Assembly: GCA_963682025.1 (NCBI GenBank)
Contig: OY821520.1
Location: 2,403,305-2,467,304, forward strand
Source of the DNA: Cordilura impudica
Lineage: Eukaryota > Arthropoda > Insecta > Diptera > Scathophagidae
DNA length: 64,000 nt
Direction: 5' to 3'
The notes under the pieces: generated by a model
The model's input: the letters and a program-made list of their open reading frames with translations, nothing else
Told to the model about the DNA's origin: nothing
The model's database searches: none
In this document: positions 48,236 to 59,736 of the stretch, piece by piece
Position numbering within the stretch: the stretch's first letter is position 1
Layout of the letters: each line of letters begins with the position of its first letter
Program-made: the position numbers and the translations under genes

Positions 48236-49475
48236 ATTTTTAATTTTTCGTTTTTTATTTTTAATTTTTCGTTTTTCATTTTTCATGTTTAATTTTTTTT
48301 TTAATTTTTTATTTTTCATTTTTCATTTTTTATTTACAATTTTTCATTTTAATTTTTTATTTTTCATTTTTAATTTTTTTCTTCAGTTTTCATTTTTCAA
48401 TTTTTATTTTTCTTTTTTTATTTTTAATTTTTCAATTTTAATTTTTAATTTTTTATATATAATTTTTTTTTTAATTTTTTATTTTTTATTTTTCATTATT
48501 CATTTTTAATTTTAGTTTTTCATTTTTCATTTGTTATTTTTCATGTTTCATTTTTTATTTTTCAGTTTTTATTTTTAATTTTTTAGTTTTAATTTTTATT
48601 ATTAATTTTTTATTTTTTATTTTTCATTTTTCCTTTTTATTTAAATTTTTTATTTTTCATTTTTCGTTTTTTATTTTTCATTTTTTATTTTTCATTTTTT
48701 GTTTTTCATTTTTATTCGTAATTTTTTATTTTCCATTTTTAATTTTTTTTTAATTTTTCATTTTTCGTTTTTCATTTTTCATTTTATATTTTTCATTTTT
48801 CATTTTTTATTTTTAATTTTTCATTTTTCGTTTTTCATTTTTAATTTATTTTTCATTTTCATTTTTTATTTTTCATATTTTATTTTTAATTTTTTATTTT
48901 TTTATTTTTTATTTTTTATTTTTTATTTTTTATTTTTTATTTTTTATTTTTCATTTTTTATTTTTCATTTTTCATTTTTCATTTTTAATTTTTAATTTTT
49001 TTTTTAATTTTTCATTTTTCATTTTATATTTTTCATTTTTTATTTTTAATTTTTCATTTTTCGTTTTTAATTTTTAATTTATTTTTCATTTTCATTTTTT
49101 ATTTTTCATATTTTATTTTTAATTTTTTATTTTTTTATTTTTAATTTTTTATTTTTCATTTTTTATTTTTTTTTTTTTATTTTTAATTTTTAATTTTTAA
49201 TTTTTTACTTTTCATTTTTTATTTTTCATTTTTAATGTTTCATTTTTCGTTTTTTATTTTTCATTTTATATTTTTCATTTTTCGTTTTTCGTTTTTCATT
49301 TTTTTTTTTAATTTTTAATTTTTCGTTTTTCATTTTTCATTTTTAATTTTTTATTTTTCATTTTTTATTTTTCATTTTTTATTTTTCATTTTTCATTTTT
49401 AGTTTTTCATTTTTCATTTTTTATTTTTAATTTTTTATTTATTTTTCATGTTTTTTTTTCACTTTTAATTTTCAA
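48236..49475. repeat. Degenerate ATTTTTN microsatellite, 1.2 kb
   Basis: Mixed ATTTTTC, ATTTTTT and ATTTTTA units form the core of D copy 5. The F/I/L-rich open frames across it are translations of the repeat, not genes. A segment of about 250 bases around 48760-48880 recurs in similar order at 49000-49120, so part of the array was itself duplicated. Confidence 0.92.
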
Positions 49476-50441
49476 ACAGGTTATCATAATATCATAATTT
49501 TTTCACCAATACAATCACATTTTGTCTTACGACTCACATGATGCGCTCACATGTTACACTCACGTGTTACGCTTACATGTTACGCTGTTTTTGAAATTTA
49601 CCCCCCTGCGCGTATAGATGTTTACACATCAAAAAGAAATATATCTTAATTAGAAGGATTTATTTTATTTAACATGTAAAAATATTCATTGAAACTAATA
49701 TTATTACCTATTTCTTTTTAAAATAAACATTTATTATGAAAGAAATTGGCAGATACACATATTTTTTTTATAGGAACCGGTTTTAAAAGATTAAAATTAA
49801 TAAAACTTGGTTATGTGAATATTTACTTCTTTTATCGGTTATTTCCTCAGAATTATTATTTAAAATTTTTCCACAACAATAGAATTGTAGTATTTTTGCT
49901 TTATTTACCACAAAACTCAATCGTATGTTTTTCAAACATATGTTTTTTCTTGCTTGCTAATTCTTACTGGCAAAAATATATCCAGTAAAAACTAGCAAGT
50001 TTTCAAGAATTGAACTGTCACTTTACGCTCTCATTTGTTCTCTTTTACTGGGTTTTTGAAGTAAACGAACAGAATCCAGTAAATTTTGTGATAATTTGTA
50101 CAAATTGTTACAAATTATCACCTACACGAACAGAGCTATTAATAATGTTTGTTTGTGCATTCATGTAGGTGCATTCATACGTTATTTGATAGAATACTTT
50201 TTTTTAGAAAATAGACAAATAAAAAACTATGTCTTATTTATTACAAACACTTGCAACATACTCTTCCTTAATTACACGCATACATAAGGAGTGAGATCAA
50301 AAAAATCTTAATTCACATTTTTCCTCTTAACTTTTTTCGCAAGCATTATTTGAATTATGATCAAGTTATCTTTGAAAAATATTCAGTTATTATGTTTAAT
50401 GACAACTCTGTTTATTTGTTGTTAGTTTGATTAAAATGAGG

Positions 50442-50930
50442 GATGAGTGAAATAGAAAATCCAATTTGATCGTACAAAAAATTGGCCAAAGAATCAAAGG
50501 TTCGCCGTCAAACTATTTCCAAAGTTATTAGAAAGTATCAAGAGAATTTGATCATTGATGGGAAACCTGGTCCGGGGAGAAAGAAAGGTCAATATGATGT
50601 TTTTATGCCATGAAAATAGTATATTGAAAAGAGCTCCAAAAACATCTGGTAGAAAAACAGTACCATTAGCTCAGTGCTCGGGCTATTTGGTGCGAAAACT
50701 TAAAGCCAATGCAGGCTTGAAAAGATACAAAGCCCTAAAAGTCCCATACACTGAAAATGAAAACAAGCTTCATACAAAAATACTCCTGATGTAAATGGAC
50801 GGCGGAACGCATGACAAATCATTCGCAGCTTTTGGTTCAAAATGTTGCTAATGTTCGAAGAACGGTTGCAAGTAATTTTAGAACCCAAAAGCACACAAAA
50901 TTTCCAAAAAAGTTCCTGGTGTGACAAACA
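50442..50930 (+). pseudogene. Tc1-like transposase, N-terminal relic
   Basis: The frame MSEIENPI, stop, SYKKLAKESKVRRQTISKVI, RKYQENLIIDGKPGPGRKKG is the first helix-turn-helix of a Tc1-like transposase. After a shift, LKRAPKTSGRKTVPLAQCSG, YLVRKLKANAGLKRYKALKV gives the second. Later shifts leave KVPGVTNNMPLWQKKKA (50905-50960). The DDE catalytic blocks were not found before the element becomes unrecognisable. Stops and shifts make it inactive. Confidence 0.8.
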
Positions 50931-51784
50931 ATATGCCTTTGTGGCAAAAAAAAAAGCAAGTCATTTGTTACAACGATATTTATTTGTATGAAAAATTTGC
51001 GGCAGCACTGTCAATTGTTTGCATAAAAAACTTTTGACGTAAATCAGTGTTGCCGAGTGCTGCTTTTTTGAACGTTTTACTTTTATTATGCTGCAGTGAT
51101 GCCTAACTACTGCATTTCCGAACGTACCCAAGATTATATTCTTTCATATATCAACACAATGTATCCACATATTTTGGACTCGATTTGACATCCTGTCACT
51201 ACGGTAAGGAAGCTCTTGAGTGATACAAGAACAAGAGGTTCAAATTGTACAAACTCTCAGGAGCTTAGGCCAGTGCAGAGATATTGGGCTCTTGTAATAA
51301 CAGAGTTTAAGAGCACAGAAAAGGTGTGCCAAAGTGTGGAAAATTTTATACGGAAAATTTTAGAGTGATAGAAACCACTATAAAATCATTATTGGAAGGG
51401 TTTGCTGAAAAGGTCCATAAGTTTTCATTAAAACTATAAAAACTCTAGGTTCAATGGTTTCCTTTTGCTCGTAACTTCAACGAATAGATATCTACAACAA
51501 GATTCGAGGTTCGCTCTCTCATTCACGGTTCTCGCCCCAATCATGATTGAATCTACATGATTCGCCATACAAAATTTTGAAAGCGAACTAACTTGGTTCA
51601 TTTTGAATCTAGTTGCGAACCACGCAAAATTTATTGTCATCTCTAATTTTAATAAAAAATTATCGCTCGTTTATCTGAACTAGCTGCCAATAATATATAA
51701 AGAAAGAAAAAACAAAAAATTAATGTGTACAATAAAATAAGTAGAAATATTTAACAAATAAAAAATATATTCATATTTACATAT

Positions 51785-52166
51785 ATCGCACTTGTACCTC
51801 TAAAGTGAGTCAACTCAAAATTTTTAAATTTTCACTTTTTGCCAGAAAACGATACACAGTGGTCATATCTATCCACTGTAAAAATCTTACATCGATTTTT
51901 CTAGTCTTTCGCAAAAAAAAATACAGTTGTAACCCTCTTTGTGTTATAAGAGTAGCTTCTTTAGAATCCACTAAAAAGACAAAGTTTGAGTTCCACCCAA
52001 AAAATTTTGTTATTTTTGATGATCACTGAAAAAATCGCAAAAACAACTACTGTTGTATACTTATTAGTTGCAATTCTTTACCAATAAACAACTGTTTTTA
52101 AATTTTATAGGAAATAATAAAAAACCGTTTTTTGCCTTCTCACTTTAGCGGTACAGGTGCGATATG
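51785..52166. mobile_element. G-family inverted-repeat element, copy 2
   Basis: Begins ATATCGCACTTGTACCTCTA, AAGTGAGTCAACTCAAAA and ends CACTTTAGCGGTACAGGTGC, GATAT, so the outer 20 bases are inverted. About 90% alike to copy 1 by eye over the interior. The inner right arm has a deletion just before the terminal CACTTTAG. Confidence 0.7.
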
Positions 52167-52489
52167 TACATATATATTCAAATAAAAATGGAAAGTTGAA
52201 ATAGTGAAACTTAAATTGTTTTCAAATATTTGCACAAAAGATATAAACATCAAAATGAAATAAGAACAATCGTCTGAACACCAAGGTTCGCAATCGTGAT
52301 TCAGAGAGCGAATCAAGTGGTTCATTTTGCCGTCTGAACATGCTATAAGAGTGCATAGTTACCCATCGTGTAAATCAAATTCCGTAATTTCAACTCGTAG
52401 GTATGACTTATAACCTGGGTAAACTTTAGTGTTTCTTAGACGGACCATTGTAGTTGGTTAATGCGTTAAAAGATTCTTTTCCAGCTCAT

Positions 52490-52670
52490 AATACTTCGAG
52501 TCCAGTGGCTGCGTTAAACTTCTTTGCTATTTTTGCCCACTCCTTGGTTTTTACTGATTCCTAGCTGCATCTTTTTTTTCTAAAAAACTTTTATAATTGT
52601 CCACGAGATATAATAAAGTCGTTTTGTCTCCCTCTGCAAAATTCGCACTTTTATTTCCTTTTCACGACAT
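52490..52670 (-). pseudogene. Myb/SANT-like (zeste-type) domain remnant
   Basis: The minus strand reads KGNKSANFAEGDKTTLLYLV, DNYKSFLEKKDAARN, then a stop. One base over it continues VKTKEWAKIAKKFNAATGLE. The F-x-x-x-E/D-K-x-x-L-L-x-L-V...K.K..EW.KIA.KFNA pattern is that of the Myb/SANT-like DNA-binding domain found in zeste-like and transposon-associated regulators. The bordering ACCTGGGTAAACTTTAG word (52411) also ends the small repeat at 5690, hinting at a separate transposon scrap inside the Tc1 element. Short, shifted and not functional. Confidence 0.6.
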
Positions 52671-52936
52671 TTTAATGTTAAAAATGTATTTATTTAAAAA
52701 GCGGTTTCGCAAACAAAAATAATAAAAAAAATGTTGACGAATTTATCTGACATAATAATTTACGTCAAACGAGAATGTTGCCATACTTTAGCAGATTTCT
52801 ATTCGGTAGAAACACAAAGATAAAATAAACGTTAAAATTACCAAAGAAATTTTATCGGATAAGTAAAGATATACATATATTGGATAGAAGTTACGGACAT
52901 TATTATTACATGTTAAGATTTTTTGATCTCACTCCT

Positions 52937-54330
52937 TATTAAATATATATTTTTATACAGTTATTCACGCAGTTAAGCGAACAAGTTTTAATTGATTCCC
53001 AGAAAAATTGTCACATATGAGCTAATGATCTGAATCACCAATGAATTTATAAAATTAGCCACTCTCGCTATAAATTCTTCTATCAAATCTATAAAACTGT
53101 TGTACATACTTGTCTATATATCTAAAGAAACTCTTAAAGTGTAAGATAAATTATAAGTATTACTGTATGTGTGTAGTGCATTTTATAATTTTCGGCTGAT
53201 ATTATTGTAGAACACAATAAAGAAACAAATAAACTATTAAAAAAAAACGAAGTTCGAGGTTACAAATACAACTGCGATCATTCACTCGTTTCAGTTTAAT
53301 ACTACAACCAATTTTATATTAGTTTTGCGTTTCGTTTTCTATCGTAACTTTATATATTAATTCTGTACAACATTAATAAACTAGTTTTTCCAATTTGTTT
53401 GTAATACTTTAGAACAAAAATTCAAATAAAGAACAAATTTGTATATTATTTTTTTATGTACCAATTATTCTCCAACGAAATTCAGAAAAAATATGTACAT
53501 ATGTTGCGGATAATTTTGTTCGTTAAAATATTTTAAATAAAATAAATATTTAATATAAGATATGAAATTTTTGAGAAAGCAAGTTTTTCTTGAACAACTA
53601 CTTCTAAATCACAAGGTGTTTGAGTTTAGTTTAAATTTATTGATAAACATTTTAAATGCGTATTTTTGTGTGGGCGTTTAAGCACCCGTTGTTAAAGGTG
53701 TGACGGTGTGTTTTGAATAATTAATTAAACGAAAAAGCCTTAATGATTTTAATGACATTATAATTGCATACAATTATTTTTTTTTTCTACGTTATCCAAC
53801 TATAAAATAAAATTATCTTCTATAATATATGTAAGTTCGATTAATTATTAAAATTACAAAGAATTGAAAATCAAAAAATACAAATTTGTTTTATTTGTTC
53901 AACTCATTGCAGAAATAAATAATAAAAATTAAACAAAAGTGATTACTGATTATTGTTGCTGTTCACTTCCAAGAGAGTCTCACTTTTGGGTAGCAAACTT
54001 GAATAATGAACTAGTTCTATTAAATCGTAAAAATGTCTACTCTGCTCCATCGATTTACGGCGAATTATCTTAAACAACCCAATTACATTATGTAGTATGC
54101 ATTTTAATACGTGTGTGTGTCATATACATAATAAAATGAATATTCTTCCTGAATACCGAATTTCCTTTGTAAATAAAAACTCTACGCATAAATTAGCATT
54201 TCTATGTTTCTCAGGTATTTTAGTAAATTTTCCACTTAAACATATCTATATACTTCCATCGAGTGCACCTGATATTCTAAGCCGATTTGAAAATCTGTCC
54301 TAGTCAGTACGATTGCTAAATTTGAACTCG
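52937..54330. other. Unique AT-rich sequence
   Basis: No conserved frame or repeat recognised. A 68-codon frame at 54097 has no known domain. Confidence 0.4.
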
Positions 54331-54335
54331 ATATA

Positions 54336-55673
54336 CAGTAGCGAGAAAAAAAAATGCAACTCGATGCCATATTAACTTCAGGGCCGTGTCTTGGCTTATT
54401 TATTAAATTATTTAAGTGATTATGTCTATTAGAACAGAAAACATTTTTATTTTTTTTTTTTTTTTGGTTTTTAAGAAAATTATCCCTTATGTTATACGAG
54501 AAAAAAATGCAACTCCCTCCTTGTAATTCAAAATTTTATTTAAATTAAATTAATACTTATTAAATTTTTCTTAAAACTAATATTTTGTGGCATAGTCATT
54601 ATTTGCTATTACCGCATTTAATCTGGATGGGAATCGACTAGGGATATAACATGATTAAGGGACACATTTTTCCATTCTAAGTTTACAATTTCTTCTAATT
54701 CTGCAAATTTAATAGTTTTTTTTTTTTCTTAACTTCCCGATTTACAAGCTCCCATAGGTTTTCTATGGGGTTGAGATCGGGAGATTGCGGAGGCCACTTC
54801 AAAACTTGCACATCATGGTCGCTTAAAAACTTGCGAGCTAAGCGACTTGTGTGCTTAGGATCATTATCCTGCTGAAATATGTTTCCAGGGGCCATGTTTT
54901 CTTGAAAATGGGGTAGCATGTGCCCTTCCTAAATTTCGCAGTACTTAATGGCGTTCATTATTCCCTCAATTTTGGCTATGGGTGTACCACCACGGAAGGC
55001 ACTTAAAATAATGTAAATCAACTTAGTTTTCTTATATAAATATATTATTCCTTACCCCACACCTGCCAGTTGATAACTGATATCCAGGCGAATATCTTTG
55101 TTTTGGCGGCCGGTGCACTTATTTTATGCCATCAGAGCCAAATAAATTAAATTTGAATTCATCGCTCCACAAAACTTTGGCCCACTGCTCCTTCGACCAA
55201 TGGAAATATCGTCTGGCAAAGTCAAGCCGTTTTTTCTTATTGACCCTACTTATAAGTGGTTTCTTGACTGGTCTTCTAGCTAATCGATTTCTGTTAATGT
55301 CAAATTGATGTGTAACTTCATTCATTGATTTACCTTCTTCCAAAGGCTGTATAATCCCAAATTTGCTATCAACTGACAGCTGTTTCTATTAAAAAATTAA
55401 TAGTTTTAAAATTTTTAATAAGGTAAATTTTTATTTTAATAACAATAGTTTACTTACATTTACTTCTAATACACTGCGTTGCATTTTTTTCTCGCCAAAT
55501 TTATTCACTTTTTTTTTTTTAAATATAAAAAAACTGAAGTTTGCAGAAAAGCAAACAACACTTAATGACGCTAATAATTATATTTAAAATGCAAAGAATA
55601 AAAAACTAAAGAAGAGTTGAATTGGATAACCGTTATTAGTTTCGAGTCGCAGAGTTGCATTTTTTCTCGAACA
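54336..55673 (-). mobile_element. Tc1-like transposon relic (DD34E)
   Basis: The termini share CGAGAAAAAAATGCAACTC in inverted orientation: left at 54341-54362, right ending near 55668. The same word recurs inside each end (54497-54519 and 55476-55494), giving paired binding-site-like repeats as in long-TIR Tc1 elements. A broken transposase lies between on the minus strand. About 1.34 kb, close to full length. Confidence 0.82.
54695..55385 (-). pseudogene. Tc1-like DD34E transposase, broken
   Basis: Blocks on the minus strand, 5' to 3': SVDSKFGIIQPLEEGKSMNE, VTHQFDINRN (first helix-turn-helix, incomplete); RLARRPVKKPLISRVNKKKR; WAKVLWSDEFKFNLFGSDGI, holding the first catalytic D; after an interruption of about 60 bases, FRGGTPIAKIEGIMNAIKYC; then MLPHFQENMAPGNIFQQDND, PKHTSRLARKFLSDHDVQVL, KWPPQSPDLNPIENLWELVN. 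Thirty-four residues separate the second D (QQDND) from the E of NPIENLW, the DD34E signature. Defects: a deletion after INRN, a stop after DGIK, the GTAAGG..TTTTAAG insertion at about 55008-55065, and a stop before EGHMLP. All three catalytic residues survive in separate frames. Confidence 0.88.
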
Positions 55674-55679
55674 TAGCAT

Positions 55680-56174
55680 TAAAAAAAAATAATAAATAAG
55701 TGTTGTCATCGTCTTAACGAAAGTGCTGAAATTCGGTTAGAAAAATCCGCTAAAAGAAACAAACAAGCAGACAAAGAGCGTTAAATAAAAGCATGTACAA
55801 ATACTAATTTAGCTACGTAATGAAAAAGTAAATTGATCAATATTCACGGAATATATTTTATTTGATATTATTAACTCTCGCAGTTGTAAAAATTGTTAAT
55901 TTATGGAACAGAAAAGTTTTAAATGATACTTCGCTCAGATTAGCATATTTATTTTTCTTATATATGAACATATTTTCGTATAACGAGAGATCAGTGTAGT
56001 TTACGAACGTTTAAAAACACTGACACAATTTTTGGAATAAACCTATCAAAAGGTTAAGATCATTTTCTTAACTGGGACTAGAGGCGGCATACTGAAGTCG
56101 ATTACTTACTTGCAAGTGGTGGTACAATACAAATAAAATACATATGCAACAACAATAATGAAGTCAGTTTCATG
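55680..56174. other. Unique AT-rich sequence
   Basis: Nothing recognised. Confidence 0.4.
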
Positions 56175-57238
56175 TAAGGTGCGCTTCATAATTATAAGGT
56201 CAATAAATTTTTATATTTCCAGAACGACGGACTGTAGCAAAAGAATACTTTTTAGATAAACTGTGTATCTTGCAAGAATACAAGCAACAACAAAAAGTAA
56301 TTTTGGACTAACGGTACATTTATTAATTAACAATTACAAAAATACAATTGTTTCACAATTGTAAGGTCATCAAGGTTTTTAGACGAAATGTGAAGAAACG
56401 TCAGTATTTATGGAGAATAAGAATATTGTATACACTCTTCTCTCTAATTGTGAATATCTTCAATTGGGTTCTTCCTTTGGATTGGTTATAAACTAGTGGT
56501 TACAAACTGTCGATTTATTCATACACTCATTTTGTCAATATTTTCTACTCCAAAACTGTTATGGTTTTTAATAAAAACCACTGTTTTGTGTATCGGGTAA
56601 CATGAATCCGAGCGTTATTCTCTTGAAAACATCAATGTTAGGACCATTTTTCCTCCACCCAAGTTAGACTTTTTTCGTTGGAAAATGTATCCTATAGTAG
56701 TCTGATTCAATATATTCTTATGTTTCAACTTACCCTTTCCAAATTTATGTACATGGTTTTAATAGTAAAATTAACTTTGTTATTTTAGGAATTTCTTTCC
56801 GCTTCTCCAATTGTTTATTTTTGTTTATTTTTGACACATTTGAGTTTACCAACATACTCAATTCGATTAGTAACATGGGCGAGATGCCGGCATTACGTGA
56901 ATTTCAGTGCAGATTTTAAGCTGTCACACAGTGGACCATTTCACGAGAAGTCAGTCAAAAATCCATAACTTTTGATTGGATTGGAATTTTCATATGCGGT
57001 TTTTCGTGTTTGGTAGGTGTGACTTTAACCTTTAATTCTTGCTATAAAACGTAAATATCGACCGATAATAAAAAAAGTTATGGAGGGTTTAAAATACAGT
57101 TTTATTTTTAGTTCAATTTTAGTACAAAGTCAAGTGTTAAAAGGTTAAAAAAGGTTTTTTTATATACTGTCTTATCTTTTCAGTTAATTTTACAAATAAT
57201 ACTTTTTAAAAATTTTGTAAGTTAAATTTTTTCAGAAA

Positions 57239-57430
57239 ATGCCAAATTTTGGCCCCCGTAAACTTATTAGTCCTAATGTTCACAACCTACCTGTGGCGGC
57301 TTTGTTTTTGAAAGAGCCCGAGTTAAAATATAATTTATTAAGCAGCAAACGTAAAAGTTACCTGATATTGGTTCAAGATAGAGAAGTTTCAATGAAAAAG
57401 TCGTTAAAAATTTTTTTAATGTCTTTTTAA
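57239..57430 (+). other. Open frame of unknown worth inside the transposon
   Basis: Reads MPNFGPRKLISPNVHNLPVA, ALFLKEPELKYNLLSSKRKS and ends at 57428. Its composition is better than background, but I recognise no domain and it opposes the main relic's strand. It could be a second gene of the transposon or chance. Confidence 0.25.
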
Positions 57431-57861
57431 ATATTTCTATATCAATTTTTATTGTAAATTTATAAAATACATAAAATTTTAAATCAAGAAAATTGTTAAC
57501 TATATAAAGAAGAGTATAACTAATTGTTAGTGTACTGAAAAACTAATTTAAATCAAAGAATTTTAGTAAATATTTCATCTTCTAGAAGTTGTTTAGCTTC
57601 TTCGTCTAATTCGATAGAGGTAGTTCTCCATTTTTGTCGAATGTTGGACATATATGGGTCTGAAGAGCACAACAAAATAGGGATAAGGTCTTCATTAGTG
57701 CAACATCTGGACATTTTTCTTGTATTGTGCTCGCGAAAGAATCTGTAGTCCTTCTTCCTTCTTTCTTGCGCTTCTTCATTTAGATCTCCTATTGGTAGTA
57801 TATTGTTTTGAATTATTTGTTCCCCATGGTAGAAAATTTTATGAACTATGGATGGCATATA

Positions 57862-59316
57862 TCACAAGCATTAACCGCCTAATTCGAAAATCATGCTTTC
57901 AAGAAAAATAACTTTTTATATAAATGTAATGGGGCTTTCACGTAAATATATAGTGTTACTAGCTGACCCGGGCAAACGTTGTTTTGCCTTCAAATTTTAT
58001 TTTCACTGCAAGTCTGGTTGCGTTGCAAAGTCATGCAGATTTATATTTCGAAGAAGAATGAAAGGTGCACTAAATCGACATAGCAATTATTGTTCAAATA
58101 CCGTTTACTGAAGCAGAAATAATGGATTTATTTATTTTTGATAGCTGGGCCCGGTCCGCGTTGCTGGCCCCAAATTTTTTTTTTTATTTTGAACTGCCTC
58201 TCGAAGAGAATCAAAATCAGTGTTTTTAGTTACTTATAATAGAAAAAAATGTATTTTATTTTTTTTTGGTTTGTTATTGTTGGGGTAGGGAGGCTGCCCT
58301 TTGTTGTCTTACCTGTTGCTTGTTTACTTTCTTCAATAGCTTTCAATAATACAATTAATTTACTTTCACTAACACCTTGGGTTAATTTATTAAAATGTAT
58401 GTAATATTAAATTTAAATAAATTTAACTTCAATTTAATAAGTTATTTTTTTTTTCGTTAGACTCCCACGCACTTTTCACGAAAACAGGTTATGTATGAGT
58501 CGGTGTCGGAATACTTAACGCCGGCACACGCCGATTAAGCACCCAACGCCTTCAGCGAAGCATAACATAGGGTTATCGCGCAAATAGAGTTTAAAAAATA
58601 ATGATATTTATTTACTTTATTTAAAAAATTTTTTTTTTCACGAAAAGATGTTAGGTTTGAGTCGGTACCAGGCTAATTAACGCCACTACACGCTGATTAA
58701 GGACCGAACGCCTTCAGCGAAACACAGCATAGGCTTATCGCGCTAATCTCTATCTGGCAAAACACAAAAAAGATAAATATTGCGACATCTGTCGGACGAA
58801 CTTCAAATTACACAGAAACACTCCTCACGCCCCATAGAGCATGTATATAATGTTTGGTCAAAATCGGTGCAGTAGTTCTTGAGTTACGGTGCAAAAACAC
58901 AAAAAAAACTAAATATTGCGCCATCTGTCGGATGAACTTCAAACTACACAGAAACACTCCTCACGCCCCATAGAGCATGTACATAAAGTTTGGTCAAAAT
59001 CGGTGCAATAGTTCTTGAGTTTAGCGATCACGAACATACACGTAATTTTTATATATATAGAGATAGAGATTAGTAGAATATGATAGCATACGTAACTCAA
59101 ATCGTCGAATATCACGCTGATCAAAAAATAACTGTTTATATAAATGTAATGGGGCTTCATTGCGACTTACGTCAGTATGTTTTCATTAATAACTTTTTAA
59201 AAAACAGTGTTAGAGTAATAAGGAATTTCACGTAAATACAAAGCGTTGTTTGAGAATATGATAGCATACATAACTCAAATCGTTCTTAAGTCGACTTAGG
59301 CTGTTATCGCTTGTGA
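57862..59316. mobile_element. TCACAAGC-ended element interrupting the ORF
   Basis: TCACAAGCATTAACCGCCTA at the left pairs with the complement of the right end TCACAAGCGATAACAGCCTA; the inverted ends run about 26 bases. Removing exactly 57862-59316 restores one continuous frame (..TYLW-YMPSI..) with no leftover duplication. Internally, near-identical segments occur as direct repeats near the two ends (TATATAAATGTAATGGGGCT at 57917 and 59137; ATGATAGCATACRTAACTCA at 59078 and 59258). The centre holds retroposon-like tandem repeats. Confidence 0.68.
57959..59062 (+). repeat. Retroposon-like sequence with two tandem duplications
   Basis: Starts CTAGCTGACCCGGGCAAACG, TTGTTTTGCC, a head block seen in many insect short retroposons and LINE 3' ends (recalled). 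One tandem pair, about 165 bases apart, has GAGTCGGT..TTAACGCC..ACACGC.GATTAAG..CGCCTTCAGCGAA (58497 and 58657). A second pair has CATCTGTCGGACGAACTTCA, AACACTCCTCACGCCCCATA, GGTCAAAATCGGTGCARTAG (58785 and 58920). It ends near GAACATACACGTAATTTTTA, a typical retroposon tail. Confidence 0.6.
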
Positions 59317-59736
59317 CCACAGATATGTCCGAGAGTATTTTTCGTTATAAAGTATAGCTGTTTTATTGGCGTACTCTCCAAATTTTTTGGCATTTATCTT
59401 TCTGCTGCATGCTAGAACTTGTGATATGATTTTGAATCGTCTTATTAATTCATGATCTACACCTGTGATAGATGCTGCAGTTTCTGGATCGGAAAAAATT
59501 TCCATCATTTGAGTTTCCTTCTTGTTTTGGTTGTCGATTATGAGGCCTAGCTGTGGATAAATTTCTTGAATTTGTTTTTTTTTTGGCTTTCTTTTTTCTT
59601 CATTTCCTTCTTGAATGCAAATTTTATTGGTCTGTAATACTTTGTTGAAGAAGGAATTTCATTTTTCCATACATCAATGTATGTTGCTGTACTAGTTGAC
59701 GGCTCTAAATTTTCAGCATTAAATTGCTTGTATTTA

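Larger units (their letters stand above)
46867..49630 (+). mobile_element. D-family element, copy 5, with nested hAT
   Basis: The left tip ATCACGTGAGTCCGATC at 46867-46883 is separated from its continuation GCAGGGGAGATGTGTAAAC (48096) by the hAT at 46884-48087. It then runs through CAAACAGAAAGCGTATCAC, CAACTGCAGGGGCTCTG, a 1.2 kb microsatellite and the right end GCGCGTATAGATGTTTACAC, ATC. Confidence 0.82.
46685..50137. mobile_element. Outer inverted-repeat element split by a D/hAT nest
   Basis: AGCTGTGTTCGTTTGC at 46685 and the complement of GCTCTGTTCGTGTAGG at 50137 are inverted ends with ATT on both outer sides. Both arms contain AGTAAACGAACAGAA (46786 and 50061) and CCCAGTAAAA-type words. 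Between the arms lies D copy 5 (46867-49630). The original element would have been about 0.7 kb and non-coding. Confidence 0.6.
50287..52936 (+). mobile_element. Tc1-like transposon with nested insertions
   Basis: The inverted ends AGGAGTGAGATCAAAAAAAT and the complement at 52936 match for about 24 bases (one A-run difference) and are flanked by TA on both sides. The 2.65 kb length exceeds the usual 1.3-1.7 kb because a G element (51785-52166) and apparently other DNA have been inserted. It carries a broken plus-strand transposase. Confidence 0.85.

Noticed and set aside
48285..48995. Open frames rich in F, I and L, looking like membrane proteins
   Set aside because: They are translations of the ATTTTTN microsatellite of D copy 5.
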